This document shows positions 1-7,880 of a stretch of 46,924 bases of DNA, piece after piece. Source of the DNA: Clostridia bacterium. Lineage in GTDB: Bacteria; Bacillota; Clostridia; Oscillospirales; Acutalibacteraceae. Under the pieces are notes generated by a model. The model ran no database searches and was not told the DNA's origin. It saw only the letters and a list, made by a program, of their open reading frames with translations. How positions within the stretch are numbered: the first letter of the stretch is position 1; every line of letters begins with the position of its first letter. The stretch covers positions 1 through 46,924 of the forward strand of contig JAQXZA010000150.1 in NCBI GenBank assembly GCA_029226955.1, written 5' to 3'. A program made the translations under genes and the position numbers.

Positions 1-534
1 TATATCCTCCAAATCAAAAATATCACCGCAACCGTTTGCATAAGTACCAAGTACAGTATAAAAATCCGCCTGTCCGATATTTTGTGTAAGATATTCATAG
101 ATTGTCTGTTCACTTCTCATACTTCCGGGAAAATTCTGAATAATATCAGCTTCCATTGTTGCACCCGAAAACTTAATATCCTGTAAAAACTTTGTAATAT
201 AAATATCACAGGCTATATTCCATAATCTTATGTCAACAGATTTTGACACTTTATCCGGATTAGTATGTCCAAGACTTAAATGCAGCATAAGATGAGCAAT
301 AATATATGCCCATTCCTGAGGAGAATGACGCTTGTTCTTATTAAAGACAATATATCCGTCAGATGTAACAAAAGCAGAACCGCTTTTTTTATTATAATCA
401 TATTCTTGAATACGGTAATCAAATTCGAGTCTTCCAAAAAGTTGATGTTGATTGATTATTCTCCACCCTTCATTGATATATTCAACAGAAGGAGGAAGTT
501 TGTTTTTGTTTTTGTTTTTTGTATTATTAGCCAT
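1..534 (-). CDS. Metallopeptidase-like, VWA-associated protein (DUF2201 N-terminal type), 3' end beyond window
   Basis: Only the first 178 residues are in the window; the frame is open at base 1. The start ATG follows an AGGG element and lies 8 bp after the upstream MoxR-type ATPase gene. The N-terminus is Asn/Lys-rich. Around residues 81-91 it carries AHLMLHLSLGH, followed by WNIACDIYITKFL, the pattern of the putative metallopeptidase domain (DUF2201_N) that usually precedes a von Willebrand A domain in partners of MoxR ATPases. The usual HExxH glutamate is replaced by leucine here, so catalysis is doubtful. MoxR-VWA pairs are generally thought to remodel or assemble other proteins. Family assignment comes from the motif; the VWA domain itself lies outside the window and is inferred. 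Confidence 0.7.
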   Translation of the reverse strand, partial: MANNTKNKNKNKLPPSVEYINEGWRIINQHQLFGRLEFDYRIQEYDYNKKSGSAFVTSDGYIVFNKNKRHSPQEWAYIIAHLMLHLSLGHTNPDKVSKSVDIRLWNIACDIYITKFLQDIKFSGATMEADIIQNFPGSMRSEQTIYEYLTQNIGQADFYTVLGTYANGCGDIFDLEDI

Positions 535-542
535 AAGCAACC

Positions 543-1601
543 CTATTTCTTTATCAGTCTTGGCAAATCACGGACTATCTCAACCATAAACCAATCGGGC
601 AGAATTTTTTCTTTGTCATCTGACACTACCAACTGTGCCAGTTCAAAATTTATAGCGGCAAGTTCCTTTATCAGTGCTTTGGCTCTATGTGTAAGAAATT
701 GTGTATTGGAATCAAGCGACTCTTTATTCTGTGGCAATTCCAACAGCAGTCTGTCACGGAAAGACTGTGCCAGAAAGTAAAGCACATCACGGTCTTCGGG
801 TTTTGACGGCCAACGCTCATCGCCTTTAATAATCTGAGAAAGTAAATTCTTATTTCCAAGCTGTTTGGTATAAGCAACAAACATTCCTGCGTGAGAGGGA
901 GAAATACAGCCGTAGGCAAGCGTTTTCAGCATAGGAGAGCCGGGTTCAAGACCGGAACTCTCAAATTCTTTGATGAGGTCGCTTAGAGTATGCCAGGAAC
1001 GAGGTGTTGAAAACGGTTCTTCTGTTTTAGGAGGCACGGAAAACAAATGCTCCGGGCGAGCCGTGATATAATCCGTTATCCAATGATGAATGTTTTCACG
1101 GTATGCCCAATTAAGCCACTGTTTTACATCAACTTTCAGTTGTACGTGAAACATACGGTTTACAAGAGCCGAAGACATAGTTTTGACAATCGCATTATCC
1201 TGTGCTCTGTTGCCAGCACCGATTACAACACTGCCAACAGGTAAATGATACTCACCTATCCGTCTTTCATAAATCAGGCTGTAAAATGCCTTTTGAACCT
1301 CCTGAGAGCAAGCATTAAGTTCATCTAAAAACAATACATACGGTTCATTTCTTGCAATCATTTTTGGCGGCAAAAACTCCGACACATTACCGTTAATTCT
1401 CGGAATACCGATAATATCCTCAGGAGCAAGCTGACTTCCAAGCAGAGAAACACACTCCATACCTACATCTGACGCAAATTGTTCAACCAATGCCGACTTT
1501 CCTATGCCGGGAGCACCCCAGATAAAAACAGGTCTTACGGGAGCTACCGTCAGCAGTATTTCAGATAATTCCTCCTGTGTTACTTGTACGGGTAAATTCA
1601 T
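543..1601 (-). CDS. MoxR-type AAA+ ATPase
   Basis: The protein has 352 residues starting at MNLPVQVTQEE. An in-frame start 16 codons upstream is possible, but an AAGGAA ribosome site precedes this one. Walker A is GAPGIGKS (about residues 30-37). Walker B is VLFLDELN, followed by a sensor-like GAGNRAQD segment, as in MoxR-family AAA+ proteins. These ATPases normally act with a VWA-domain partner, and the next gene (8 bp downstream) starts like such a partner. It is separated by 75 bp from the upstream 410-residue gene and is apparently co-transcribed with the Hen1-Pnkp RNA-repair genes. A role in that pathway is inferred from neighbourhood only. Confidence 0.85.
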   Translation of the reverse strand: MNLPVQVTQEELSEILLTVAPVRPVFIWGAPGIGKSALVEQFASDVGMECVSLLGSQLAPEDIIGIPRINGNVSEFLPPKMIARNEPYVLFLDELNACSQEVQKAFYSLIYERRIGEYHLPVGSVVIGAGNRAQDNAIVKTMSSALVNRMFHVQLKVDVKQWLNWAYRENIHHWITDYITARPEHLFSVPPKTEEPFSTPRSWHTLSDLIKEFESSGLEPGSPMLKTLAYGCISPSHAGMFVAYTKQLGNKNLLSQIIKGDERWPSKPEDRDVLYFLAQSFRDRLLLELPQNKESLDSNTQFLTHRAKALIKELAAINFELAQLVVSDDKEKILPDWFMVEIVRDLPRLIKK

Positions 1602-1676
1602 AAATTTTTCCTTTCTTTTATCAATTACTGTAAGAAAATGATAACACACATACGAAATATTTTCAACGTAATAAAT

Positions 1677-2909
1677 TCAAGTTTTACTCCAATACGAATT
1701 TGCAAGTCCCCAATATGAATCTGTCGGGTTATGGTCAATAAGATAATCAACAATAAGCTGTTCGGCTTTATCGCTTTTGTGTCTGATAAGAAAACACAAC
1801 GCAATCTGTGTTTCTTCCTCTGTTACATATTCATACGACAAAATCGTTTTTGCTATTATAAAGGCTTTTTCAATATCCTTTTTCTCATTGTATAAAAGTG
1901 CATATTTCAGTCTGCTGTAATCGTCAGCGTCCGTGCTTGTCAGCCATTCGAGGACAAGCCTTTCCGTTATATTTACACCATCAAGTTCTGCGGCAAGAAA
2001 ACCCGTCAACTCTTTTACCGTCGGATAACATTCTAAACACAGTCCGTCTTCCGAAATCGGTACGTTATGATAGTCCTCAAATACAATTTTTCTTTTTGAT
2101 AATGGCTTAAAAGGTCTGTATCTTACTGTATAATCAAGCGGCAGAACAATATCAGCAAAACATACTTTGTCATATTCTTTTGACATATAAGCTGTCACAG
2201 GAATAATCAGAAGTGTTCTTAACTGCACACCCTTCATAGCAGCCGCATAAGCCTTATGGTGACCGTCAAGCAACGCACACAAAAAGCCATAATCATAATA
2301 AGCTATTGCACGGGGTGCATTTTCCTTATCAATCCTGTTAAGGTAGTATTTTGCACGTTCTTTATACAGACAATCGTTAGATTGTGTCGGATAAATATAG
2401 GCAGGAAAACTCTCCGTTACATCGAAAAAATCACTGCTGTAATAATCCGAACAGGCAGAGTCAATATAACTCATTTTATCGGGAACATTTGCAAAAAAAT
2501 AATCTTCACCTGATGTCGTATAAAGTTTTGCGTCAGCTATGACATAATAACCGTCCTCCAAAAGTCCAAGAATCGACTCTATGTTTTCAACGGCGGTTTT
2601 AAAATCCGTAAAATCCGCATTTATTTTTTCTCTGATACTTAAAAGCTCAGGTGTATTTGTTTTTTCAATGCCGTAGCCTCTTGCAAGCATTGCTGAACAA
2701 GTCGGGCAATCGGGATAACGACCTTGCATAATCGGCTTGCCATTAAGAAGTAATTGTGAACGTCTTGTATAATCATTTTCGCCATAGTATGATGTAACTT
2801 TCTTTAAAGCCGCCTTGCCGTCTGACACGTCAATCAGAACAGCACTGTCGCACCATTCATATTCAGTTACATCAATTTGTCTTATTATATTGATTTTTGG
2901 TATTTTCAT
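1677..2909 (-). CDS. Uncharacterised protein with ParB-like DGHHKA motif, RNA-repair neighbourhood
   Basis: I do not recognise this 410-residue protein as a named family. It has a CPTC pair at residues 68-71, and LLDGHHKAYAAAMKG around residues 213-227 resembles the DGHHR..AA segment of ParB/sulfiredoxin-fold nucleotide-binding domains. The C-terminal quarter is helical and resembles a repeat-type scaffold (…LLYNEKKDIEKAFIIAKTIL…). No signal peptide or membrane segment is visible, so it is probably cytoplasmic. An AGGAAG site lies 9 bases before the ATG. It starts 20 bp after pnkp and precedes the MoxR gene, so it sits inside the repair operon. A ParB-like fold would suggest a nucleotide-dependent or nuclease/kinase role; this is speculation. 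Confidence 0.7.
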   Translation of the reverse strand: MKIPKINIIRQIDVTEYEWCDSAVLIDVSDGKAALKKVTSYYGENDYTRRSQLLLNGKPIMQGRYPDCPTCSAMLARGYGIEKTNTPELLSIREKINADFTDFKTAVENIESILGLLEDGYYVIADAKLYTTSGEDYFFANVPDKMSYIDSACSDYYSSDFFDVTESFPAYIYPTQSNDCLYKERAKYYLNRIDKENAPRAIAYYDYGFLCALLDGHHKAYAAAMKGVQLRTLLIIPVTAYMSKEYDKVCFADIVLPLDYTVRYRPFKPLSKRKIVFEDYHNVPISEDGLCLECYPTVKELTGFLAAELDGVNITERLVLEWLTSTDADDYSRLKYALLYNEKKDIEKAFIIAKTILSYEYVTEEETQIALCFLIRHKSDKAEQLIVDYLIDHNPTDSYWGLANSYWSKT

Positions 2910-2929
2910 ATAATAACACTTCCTGTTAC

Positions 2930-5494
2930 TTATAATCTCGGGTCAACGGGTTCGCTTTCAAAGGCGAGAACACCAAACACACATTCGTGTACACGATACA
3001 GTGGTTCTTTCATCACAAAGCGGTCAAGTGATTCCATACCGAGAGAAAATTCTTTCAGTGCAAGACTACGCTTTCTTGTCAGTGAACGGTTCTTCAAACG
3101 TCTGAGATTATTTGAATTGAGATATTCAGGGCCATAGATAATTCTCAGATATTCTCTGCCTCTGCACTTGACAGCCGGCTGAATAACTTCACCTTTGTAG
3201 AATGATGTAAATAATTCAGGTTTTACAACCATACCTTCCCCACCATTTCCGGTAAGATTCAGCCACCAGTCAATACCCTTTTGTACGCTTTCTTCATTGG
3301 TTGTATCTACACAAATATAGTCCGTTGCCATAAATACAGGGTCAATCCCCGTACAATACTTTTTGATTGTTTCTATATGCCATATATGCGGCTTGTCTGA
3401 AAATGTATGCCCCTCAACCGCAAGAATATGAAACGGTGCAATTCTGAAATCATCAACACTATTGACTTTCCAGCAGTATTCACGGTAAGCGTCAACATAA
3501 CGCTCCATAGCGTCTTTTTTGGATTGGTATTCTTTCAGCAACTCAACAGGGTCAAAATTCTGTCCTGAGCTTTCCTTTGATACCTCAAACGGAACATTTC
3601 CTCTGTCACACAGCTTTTCAAGTGCCTGTACAGCCGCTGTCAAGCCGTCACGACCTGCCCTGCCGACAGGTGCGTATTGCTTTTGCAAAAGTTCCTGTGC
3701 CTTTTCCGACCACGGCATAAGTTCCGTATCAAAGCATACCCAATCAGTTTCAAAATCTTTCCAGAATCCCGATTGTGTCAGCACATTATCAAGTCTGTTG
3801 AGAATTTGCTTTTCTGTTTCAGTATCATTAAAGAAATGTCTGCCTGTTCGGGTATATATTATACCTCTGCTGCCGTCAGTGATATTAAAGCGTTTTTCCG
3901 CTGTTTCCGTGTTTCTGCAAAGCACAATAACTGCACGTGAACCCATATGCTTTTTCTCACAGACCACATTTTTAATATCACGGCTACGGTAATATTCAAA
4001 AGCTTCAATCGGGTGTTCCAGAAATCCGTCAAGACTGCTCGTCTTACACGGTGACATAGTAGGCGGCAAATAAATCAGCCAGTGCGGGTCAGCCGCAAAT
4101 CGTGACATTATCTCCAATGCCGCTGCGGAATTATTTTCGTGTACGGAAATATTCGGCATAAGTTTAGTGTTAAGATACAGTTTTCCGCTTATATCACCGA
4201 GTGTCAGCATATCGTCGGGTTCACTTTTTGATTTTGTTATAGGCTTAACAGGTTCATAATATTGCCTCAGAGCCTTAACACTCACACATTCTCTTTCGGG
4301 ATAACGAAATGCCGTAAGACTGCCACCGAACACACAACCTGTATCAATACAATATGTACCGTTGACTGCCCTTACTTCCGATTGCGGAATATGTCCGTAA
4401 ACAATAGTTGCCCGTCCACGATAATCTGTCGCCCAGTCAAGACGAACAGGCAAACCGTATTCGTCGGTTTCTCCCGTGGTTTCACCGTACAAACAGAAAT
4501 CACGAACTTTCATAGAACCACGTCCGATATATTCCTTTTTGATACCGGCGTGAGAAATTACAAGTTTACCATCATCAAGTACATAATGGCTGACAAGTCC
4601 GTCCAGAAATGCGGCGACTTCATTACGGAAATCATCACTTTCATTTTCAAGCTGTGAAACGGTAATATCCAGTCCGTGCGTCATTTGTACATTTTTTCCT
4701 CTTAGATATTTCAGCAGCTTAACATCGTGGTTACCGGGTACGGCAATAGCGTTATCTGACTTCACCATATCCATTACAAGACGAAGTACCTCAGTATTTT
4801 TTGTTCCTCTGTCGCATAAATCTCCGAGAAATGCCGCTTTTCTGCCGCAAGGGTGAACCATAATGCCCTGTTCGTTCTTGTAATAACCAAGTTTTTCAAG
4901 CAGCATAACAAGTTCATCATAACAGCCGTGAATATCGCCGATAATATCAAACGCTCCGTGTTCGTCACGCTTGTTATTCCATAATTTTGTACGAACAATT
5001 TCGGCATTATCGACTTCCTCCTGAGAGTTCAGCACATAAACAAACCGAAAACCCTCTTTTTTGAGATGCTTTATACTTCTGCGAAGGTCAGTACAATGTT
5101 TCCTTATCACTCTTTCGGGATAACCTCTGTCGGCTCTTGCGGCATTTCTTTTCAAAAGTTCTCTTTCGGGCAAATTCAGCACTATTGCCACAGCGTGAAC
5201 ATTCTGTTTATAAGCAAGGTCAATAATTTGCTTTCTTGCACTCTGCTGAACATTTGTAGCGTCAATGACTGTCGTTTTCATACGGTCAAGCCTCTTATTT
5301 GCCGCATAATAAAGCAAATCAAAGGCATCTGCCGATACAGTCTGATTATTTTCATCGTCTGAAATCATTGCACGGAAAAAGTCGGAAGATAATACCTCTG
5401 TCGGCAAAAAATGCTTATTCGCAAATGTTGTTTTGCCGCTTGAAGTCGCACCAACCATAGCAACAAGGGCAAATTCCGGTATTTCTATACGCAT
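2930..5494 (-). CDS. pnkp: Polynucleotide kinase-phosphatase-ligase (Pnkp), RNA repair
   Basis: Pnkp is the 854-residue end-healing and sealing enzyme of the bacterial Pnkp/Hen1 RNA-repair pathway. Three domains are visible in order. A 5'-OH kinase has P-loop GATSSGKT at residues 15-22. A binuclear metallophosphoesterase (2',3'-phosphatase) has DIHG (187-190), GDLCDRG (224-230), GNHD (254-257) and SHAG (314-317). A C-terminal ligase/adenylyltransferase has KHMGSR, with the likely nucleophile Lys at about 515. The length matches clostridial homologues. The start overlaps the end of hen1 by 10 bp, with a GGGAG site inside hen1, so translation is probably coupled. In the known system ligase activity requires Hen1, which fits this arrangement. 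The substrate in related bacteria is ribotoxin-cleaved RNA such as tRNA. Confidence 0.96.
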   Translation of the reverse strand: MRIEIPEFALVAMVGATSSGKTTFANKHFLPTEVLSSDFFRAMISDDENNQTVSADAFDLLYYAANKRLDRMKTTVIDATNVQQSARKQIIDLAYKQNVHAVAIVLNLPERELLKRNAARADRGYPERVIRKHCTDLRRSIKHLKKEGFRFVYVLNSQEEVDNAEIVRTKLWNNKRDEHGAFDIIGDIHGCYDELVMLLEKLGYYKNEQGIMVHPCGRKAAFLGDLCDRGTKNTEVLRLVMDMVKSDNAIAVPGNHDVKLLKYLRGKNVQMTHGLDITVSQLENESDDFRNEVAAFLDGLVSHYVLDDGKLVISHAGIKKEYIGRGSMKVRDFCLYGETTGETDEYGLPVRLDWATDYRGRATIVYGHIPQSEVRAVNGTYCIDTGCVFGGSLTAFRYPERECVSVKALRQYYEPVKPITKSKSEPDDMLTLGDISGKLYLNTKLMPNISVHENNSAAALEIMSRFAADPHWLIYLPPTMSPCKTSSLDGFLEHPIEAFEYYRSRDIKNVVCEKKHMGSRAVIVLCRNTETAEKRFNITDGSRGIIYTRTGRHFFNDTETEKQILNRLDNVLTQSGFWKDFETDWVCFDTELMPWSEKAQELLQKQYAPVGRAGRDGLTAAVQALEKLCDRGNVPFEVSKESSGQNFDPVELLKEYQSKKDAMERYVDAYREYCWKVNSVDDFRIAPFHILAVEGHTFSDKPHIWHIETIKKYCTGIDPVFMATDYICVDTTNEESVQKGIDWWLNLTGNGGEGMVVKPELFTSFYKGEVIQPAVKCRGREYLRIIYGPEYLNSNNLRRLKNRSLTRKRSLALKEFSLGMESLDRFVMKEPLYRVHECVFGVLAFESEPVDPRL

Positions 5495-6885
5495 TTTGTA
5501 AACACTCCCATCTGTGTCGGAGAACCGTATTCTACATCTGTTTCTCCGATATTTTTTATTTCTGCTTTATATCCGAACTCTGAACAAATATGTTCACACC
5601 AGTTTTTAAATTCATCTCTTGTCCATTCAAAACGGTGGTCACGGTGGCGAAGTGTACCGTTTGCCAGTGTAGGATATTTAACGTTGTATTCTTTATTCGG
5701 TGTTGTGAGGATAACTGTTTTCGGCTGTGCATAGCCGAACAATACTTTTTCAAAAAACGGTATTCTCTGTATATCCAGATGTTCAATAACCTCAACAACA
5801 CAGGCAGCGTCAAAACCTGAAAATCTCTCGTCTTTATACATCAAAGACGCTTGTATAAGAGTCAGCTTGTTTTTAAGATAAGGTTTCATACTCTCGTAAT
5901 TCAGCTTTTGTTTTGCTTTTTCCAAAACGCTGACGGATACATCTGCCGCCGTAATTTTTTTAATCTGCTGTTCACGCAAAAGTATAGCAGTCAGTTTTCC
6001 TTCTCCACAGCCTATATCTAAAACTGTTTCAGCACCGCTTGACAGTACCGCATTTTTTACCGTTTCCATTCTCTGAGTATTCAGCGGAATTTTCTTTTCG
6101 AGGGTTTCCTGTTCTTGTGGATTTTCTTCTTCTGTTTCATCTTCTGTTTCGGATTCCGTTTCAAGAAGTCTTGCAATAGTTTTGTTGGCATAGCTTTTCC
6201 TCATATCAAAATAACGGCGAATAATCTTATTTTTCAGCGGATGTGTCGCAAGCCAGCCCTCACCGTGACGGAGTAATTTATCAATTTCATCTTCACTGAT
6301 ATAATAGTGCTTTTGCTTATCGAACACAGGAATAAGTACATATAAATGATTCAAAAGCTCCGAGAGTTTCACTTTACCTTTTAGTGTCAAATCAATATAA
6401 CAGCTTTCTCCCCACTCTGTGAATTTTTCATCAAGAACGCTTTCACGGACAGTAATTTCATAACCGAGCGGCTCAAAGATTTCTTTCACAAATTCCTTTT
6501 CACTTCTCACAGGAAGATTATATATTGTTGTTTCAAGGTCAAGAACACTGTCTGCCAGTTCCTGACGCTTTGCACATCTGCCACTCATAGCCGTACCGAA
6601 AACACTATTGATTGCCGTACTCATAAATGATGAGGACACATAAGGTCTGTCGTTGACATAATCAAACAAACCTCCGTCCTTTGAACCGAGTTTGCCTCTT
6701 GCAAGGTCAATAGGATTCAGTTCTAACAGCAATGCCGCTGTTGTGCGGTCGTCGCTTACTTCCGTATAGAACACATAGGCTTTTCCGAAATTCAGTTCAA
6801 AGCATTGGGCTCTTTGCGGATTTTTATGTAAAAGATAGCCAAGCTCCTGTGTGTTTATTCCGTTCATTGTAATTGTCAGTAACAC
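5485..6885 (-). CDS. hen1: Hen1: 3'-terminal RNA ribose 2'-O-methyltransferase
   Basis: Hen1 methylates the 2'-OH at the 3' end of broken RNA before Pnkp seals it, so the repaired site resists re-cleavage. The best start is a GTG at 6885, which follows a strong AGGAGG site. An ATG ten codons upstream lacks one. From the GTG the protein has 466 residues. The N-terminal half is the Pnkp-ligase-activating region. An acidic linker lies near residues 240-262. The C-terminal SAM methyltransferase has VLDIGCGEG (about 288-296) and the metal-binding set E365, E368, H369 and H417 within EVIEH and HRDHRFEWTR. The numbering fits the family with this start. A hairpin separates it from the upstream WYL gene. 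Confidence 0.96.
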   Translation of the reverse strand: MLLTITMNGINTQELGYLLHKNPQRAQCFELNFGKAYVFYTEVSDDRTTAALLLELNPIDLARGKLGSKDGGLFDYVNDRPYVSSSFMSTAINSVFGTAMSGRCAKRQELADSVLDLETTIYNLPVRSEKEFVKEIFEPLGYEITVRESVLDEKFTEWGESCYIDLTLKGKVKLSELLNHLYVLIPVFDKQKHYYISEDEIDKLLRHGEGWLATHPLKNKIIRRYFDMRKSYANKTIARLLETESETEDETEEENPQEQETLEKKIPLNTQRMETVKNAVLSSGAETVLDIGCGEGKLTAILLREQQIKKITAADVSVSVLEKAKQKLNYESMKPYLKNKLTLIQASLMYKDERFSGFDAACVVEVIEHLDIQRIPFFEKVLFGYAQPKTVILTTPNKEYNVKYPTLANGTLRHRDHRFEWTRDEFKNWCEHICSEFGYKAEIKNIGETDVEYGSPTQMGVFTKCV

Positions 6886-6948
6886 TTTAAATACCTCCTG
6901 TCGATTTAACTGCATTTATGATAACAAATATTTCCTGTTTTATCGTGG

Positions 6949-6986
6949 AAAAAAAGCTGCGAGCTTTTATAGCCCACAGCTTTTTT
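6949..6986 (-). terminator. Intrinsic-terminator-like hairpin overlapping the WYL gene stop
   Basis: On the minus strand, an AAAAAAGCTG arm pairs with CAGCTTTTTT. An inner stem pairs GGGCT with AGCTC, and the structure ends in a run of seven T. The stop codon of the upstream WYL gene lies inside the hairpin. Hen1 starts about 64 bases further on, so the hairpin would reduce or gate transcription from the regulator genes into the repair genes. I see no convincing promoter in the space after it. Confidence 0.75.
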
Positions 6987-7878
6987 GTCGTTTCAGTCTG
7001 TTTTTTATCATATTTACAAATCTTTGCGGTTCAATCACACGCACCATTTGCCCGAATGACAGAACCCGTATCAGCATTTCCGTTTCATCACTCTGGTCAT
7101 ATTTAATCGTCAGCCGATAATGTTTTTCATCAAGCTGTTGTGCTGTCTTTTCAAAATGCGAAAAATGCAGCATTACACGTTCAAGTGCGTTTCTCTCGTC
7201 AACAAGTTCCAGTGTAAGTGTACGTTTTCTGCCGATATGTTCACAGCTTTTTTCAACGCTGAATTTACCGTTATGCAGTTCACAGGAAACAATTTTTCCT
7301 AAATTTATTACTGACGCAGTACGACAGCCGCTTGTTAAAAGCCTGAATTTATCGTCCTTTTCAGAATACTCTAATTTATCAGGCATAACCGTAAAAGAAA
7401 CATTATTTTGCTTTTTGTTTATGATTGTAATATCAAGAGGTTTACGTTCACGAATGGAACTGAGTATCAACCTGAAATTCCGTATATATTCCTCGTTTTC
7501 AAAGTCGTCACCGTCACGGTAATTGTCATAAATATAAAAATCATTCTCCGTAAACAGCGGTTCAATATTATCGGGAAGTCCGAAATTACAATCAAACAGT
7601 TTTATTCTTCTGTCCAGAGAAATTGCTTTCAGCCAGCGTTTTTCAAGATTGGTCACAGGAATGTTTGGAATATGTTTCAGCGGTGTTGTACCATTTGGCA
7701 AAATCAGCTGCCAACGCTGTTCACGAAAAGCCGTTTCTATTGATAATGCACTTTCCGAAAAGGCATATTTTTCGGAAATCTCACGAATTTGTTCTGCACT
7801 GACAGGACTTTTAAGTGCCTCAGACAAGATATGAGAAACCGCCTGATAATAAGCACTGTATATTTCACTGAATATCAT
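6967..7878 (-). CDS. WYL-domain-containing protein (second of a pair)
   Basis: The protein has 303 residues. It starts three bases after the preceding WYL gene, and the GGAGTG at that gene's end serves as its ribosome site. The region around residues 140-295 (LDITIINKKQ, GKIVSCEL, the AQQLDEKHYRLTIKYD stretch and LIRVLSFGQMVRVIEP) has the beta-rich WYL plus C-terminal extension pattern of ligand-sensing transcription regulators. No clear winged helix is recognisable at the N-terminus, so this copy may be a partner of the other WYL protein rather than an independent DNA binder. WYL proteins often control RNA-repair and defence cassettes by sensing nucleic-acid fragments. That role here is inference. 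Confidence 0.75.
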   Translation of the reverse strand: MIFSEIYSAYYQAVSHILSEALKSPVSAEQIREISEKYAFSESALSIETAFREQRWQLILPNGTTPLKHIPNIPVTNLEKRWLKAISLDRRIKLFDCNFGLPDNIEPLFTENDFYIYDNYRDGDDFENEEYIRNFRLILSSIRERKPLDITIINKKQNNVSFTVMPDKLEYSEKDDKFRLLTSGCRTASVINLGKIVSCELHNGKFSVEKSCEHIGRKRTLTLELVDERNALERVMLHFSHFEKTAQQLDEKHYRLTIKYDQSDETEMLIRVLSFGQMVRVIEPQRFVNMIKNRLKRQKSCGL

Positions 7879-7880
7879 TC

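Noticed and set aside
3519-3992. Long open frame on the plus strand opposite pnkp
   Set aside because: It lies antisense within a strongly conserved coding region, has no ribosome site and encodes Ser/Phe/Cys-rich sequence typical of shadow frames. The same applies to other opposite-strand frames across the window.
6885-6950. Sigma-54 promoter upstream of hen1, as at some rtc repair operons
   Set aside because: No GG and GC pair at -24/-12 spacing is visible.
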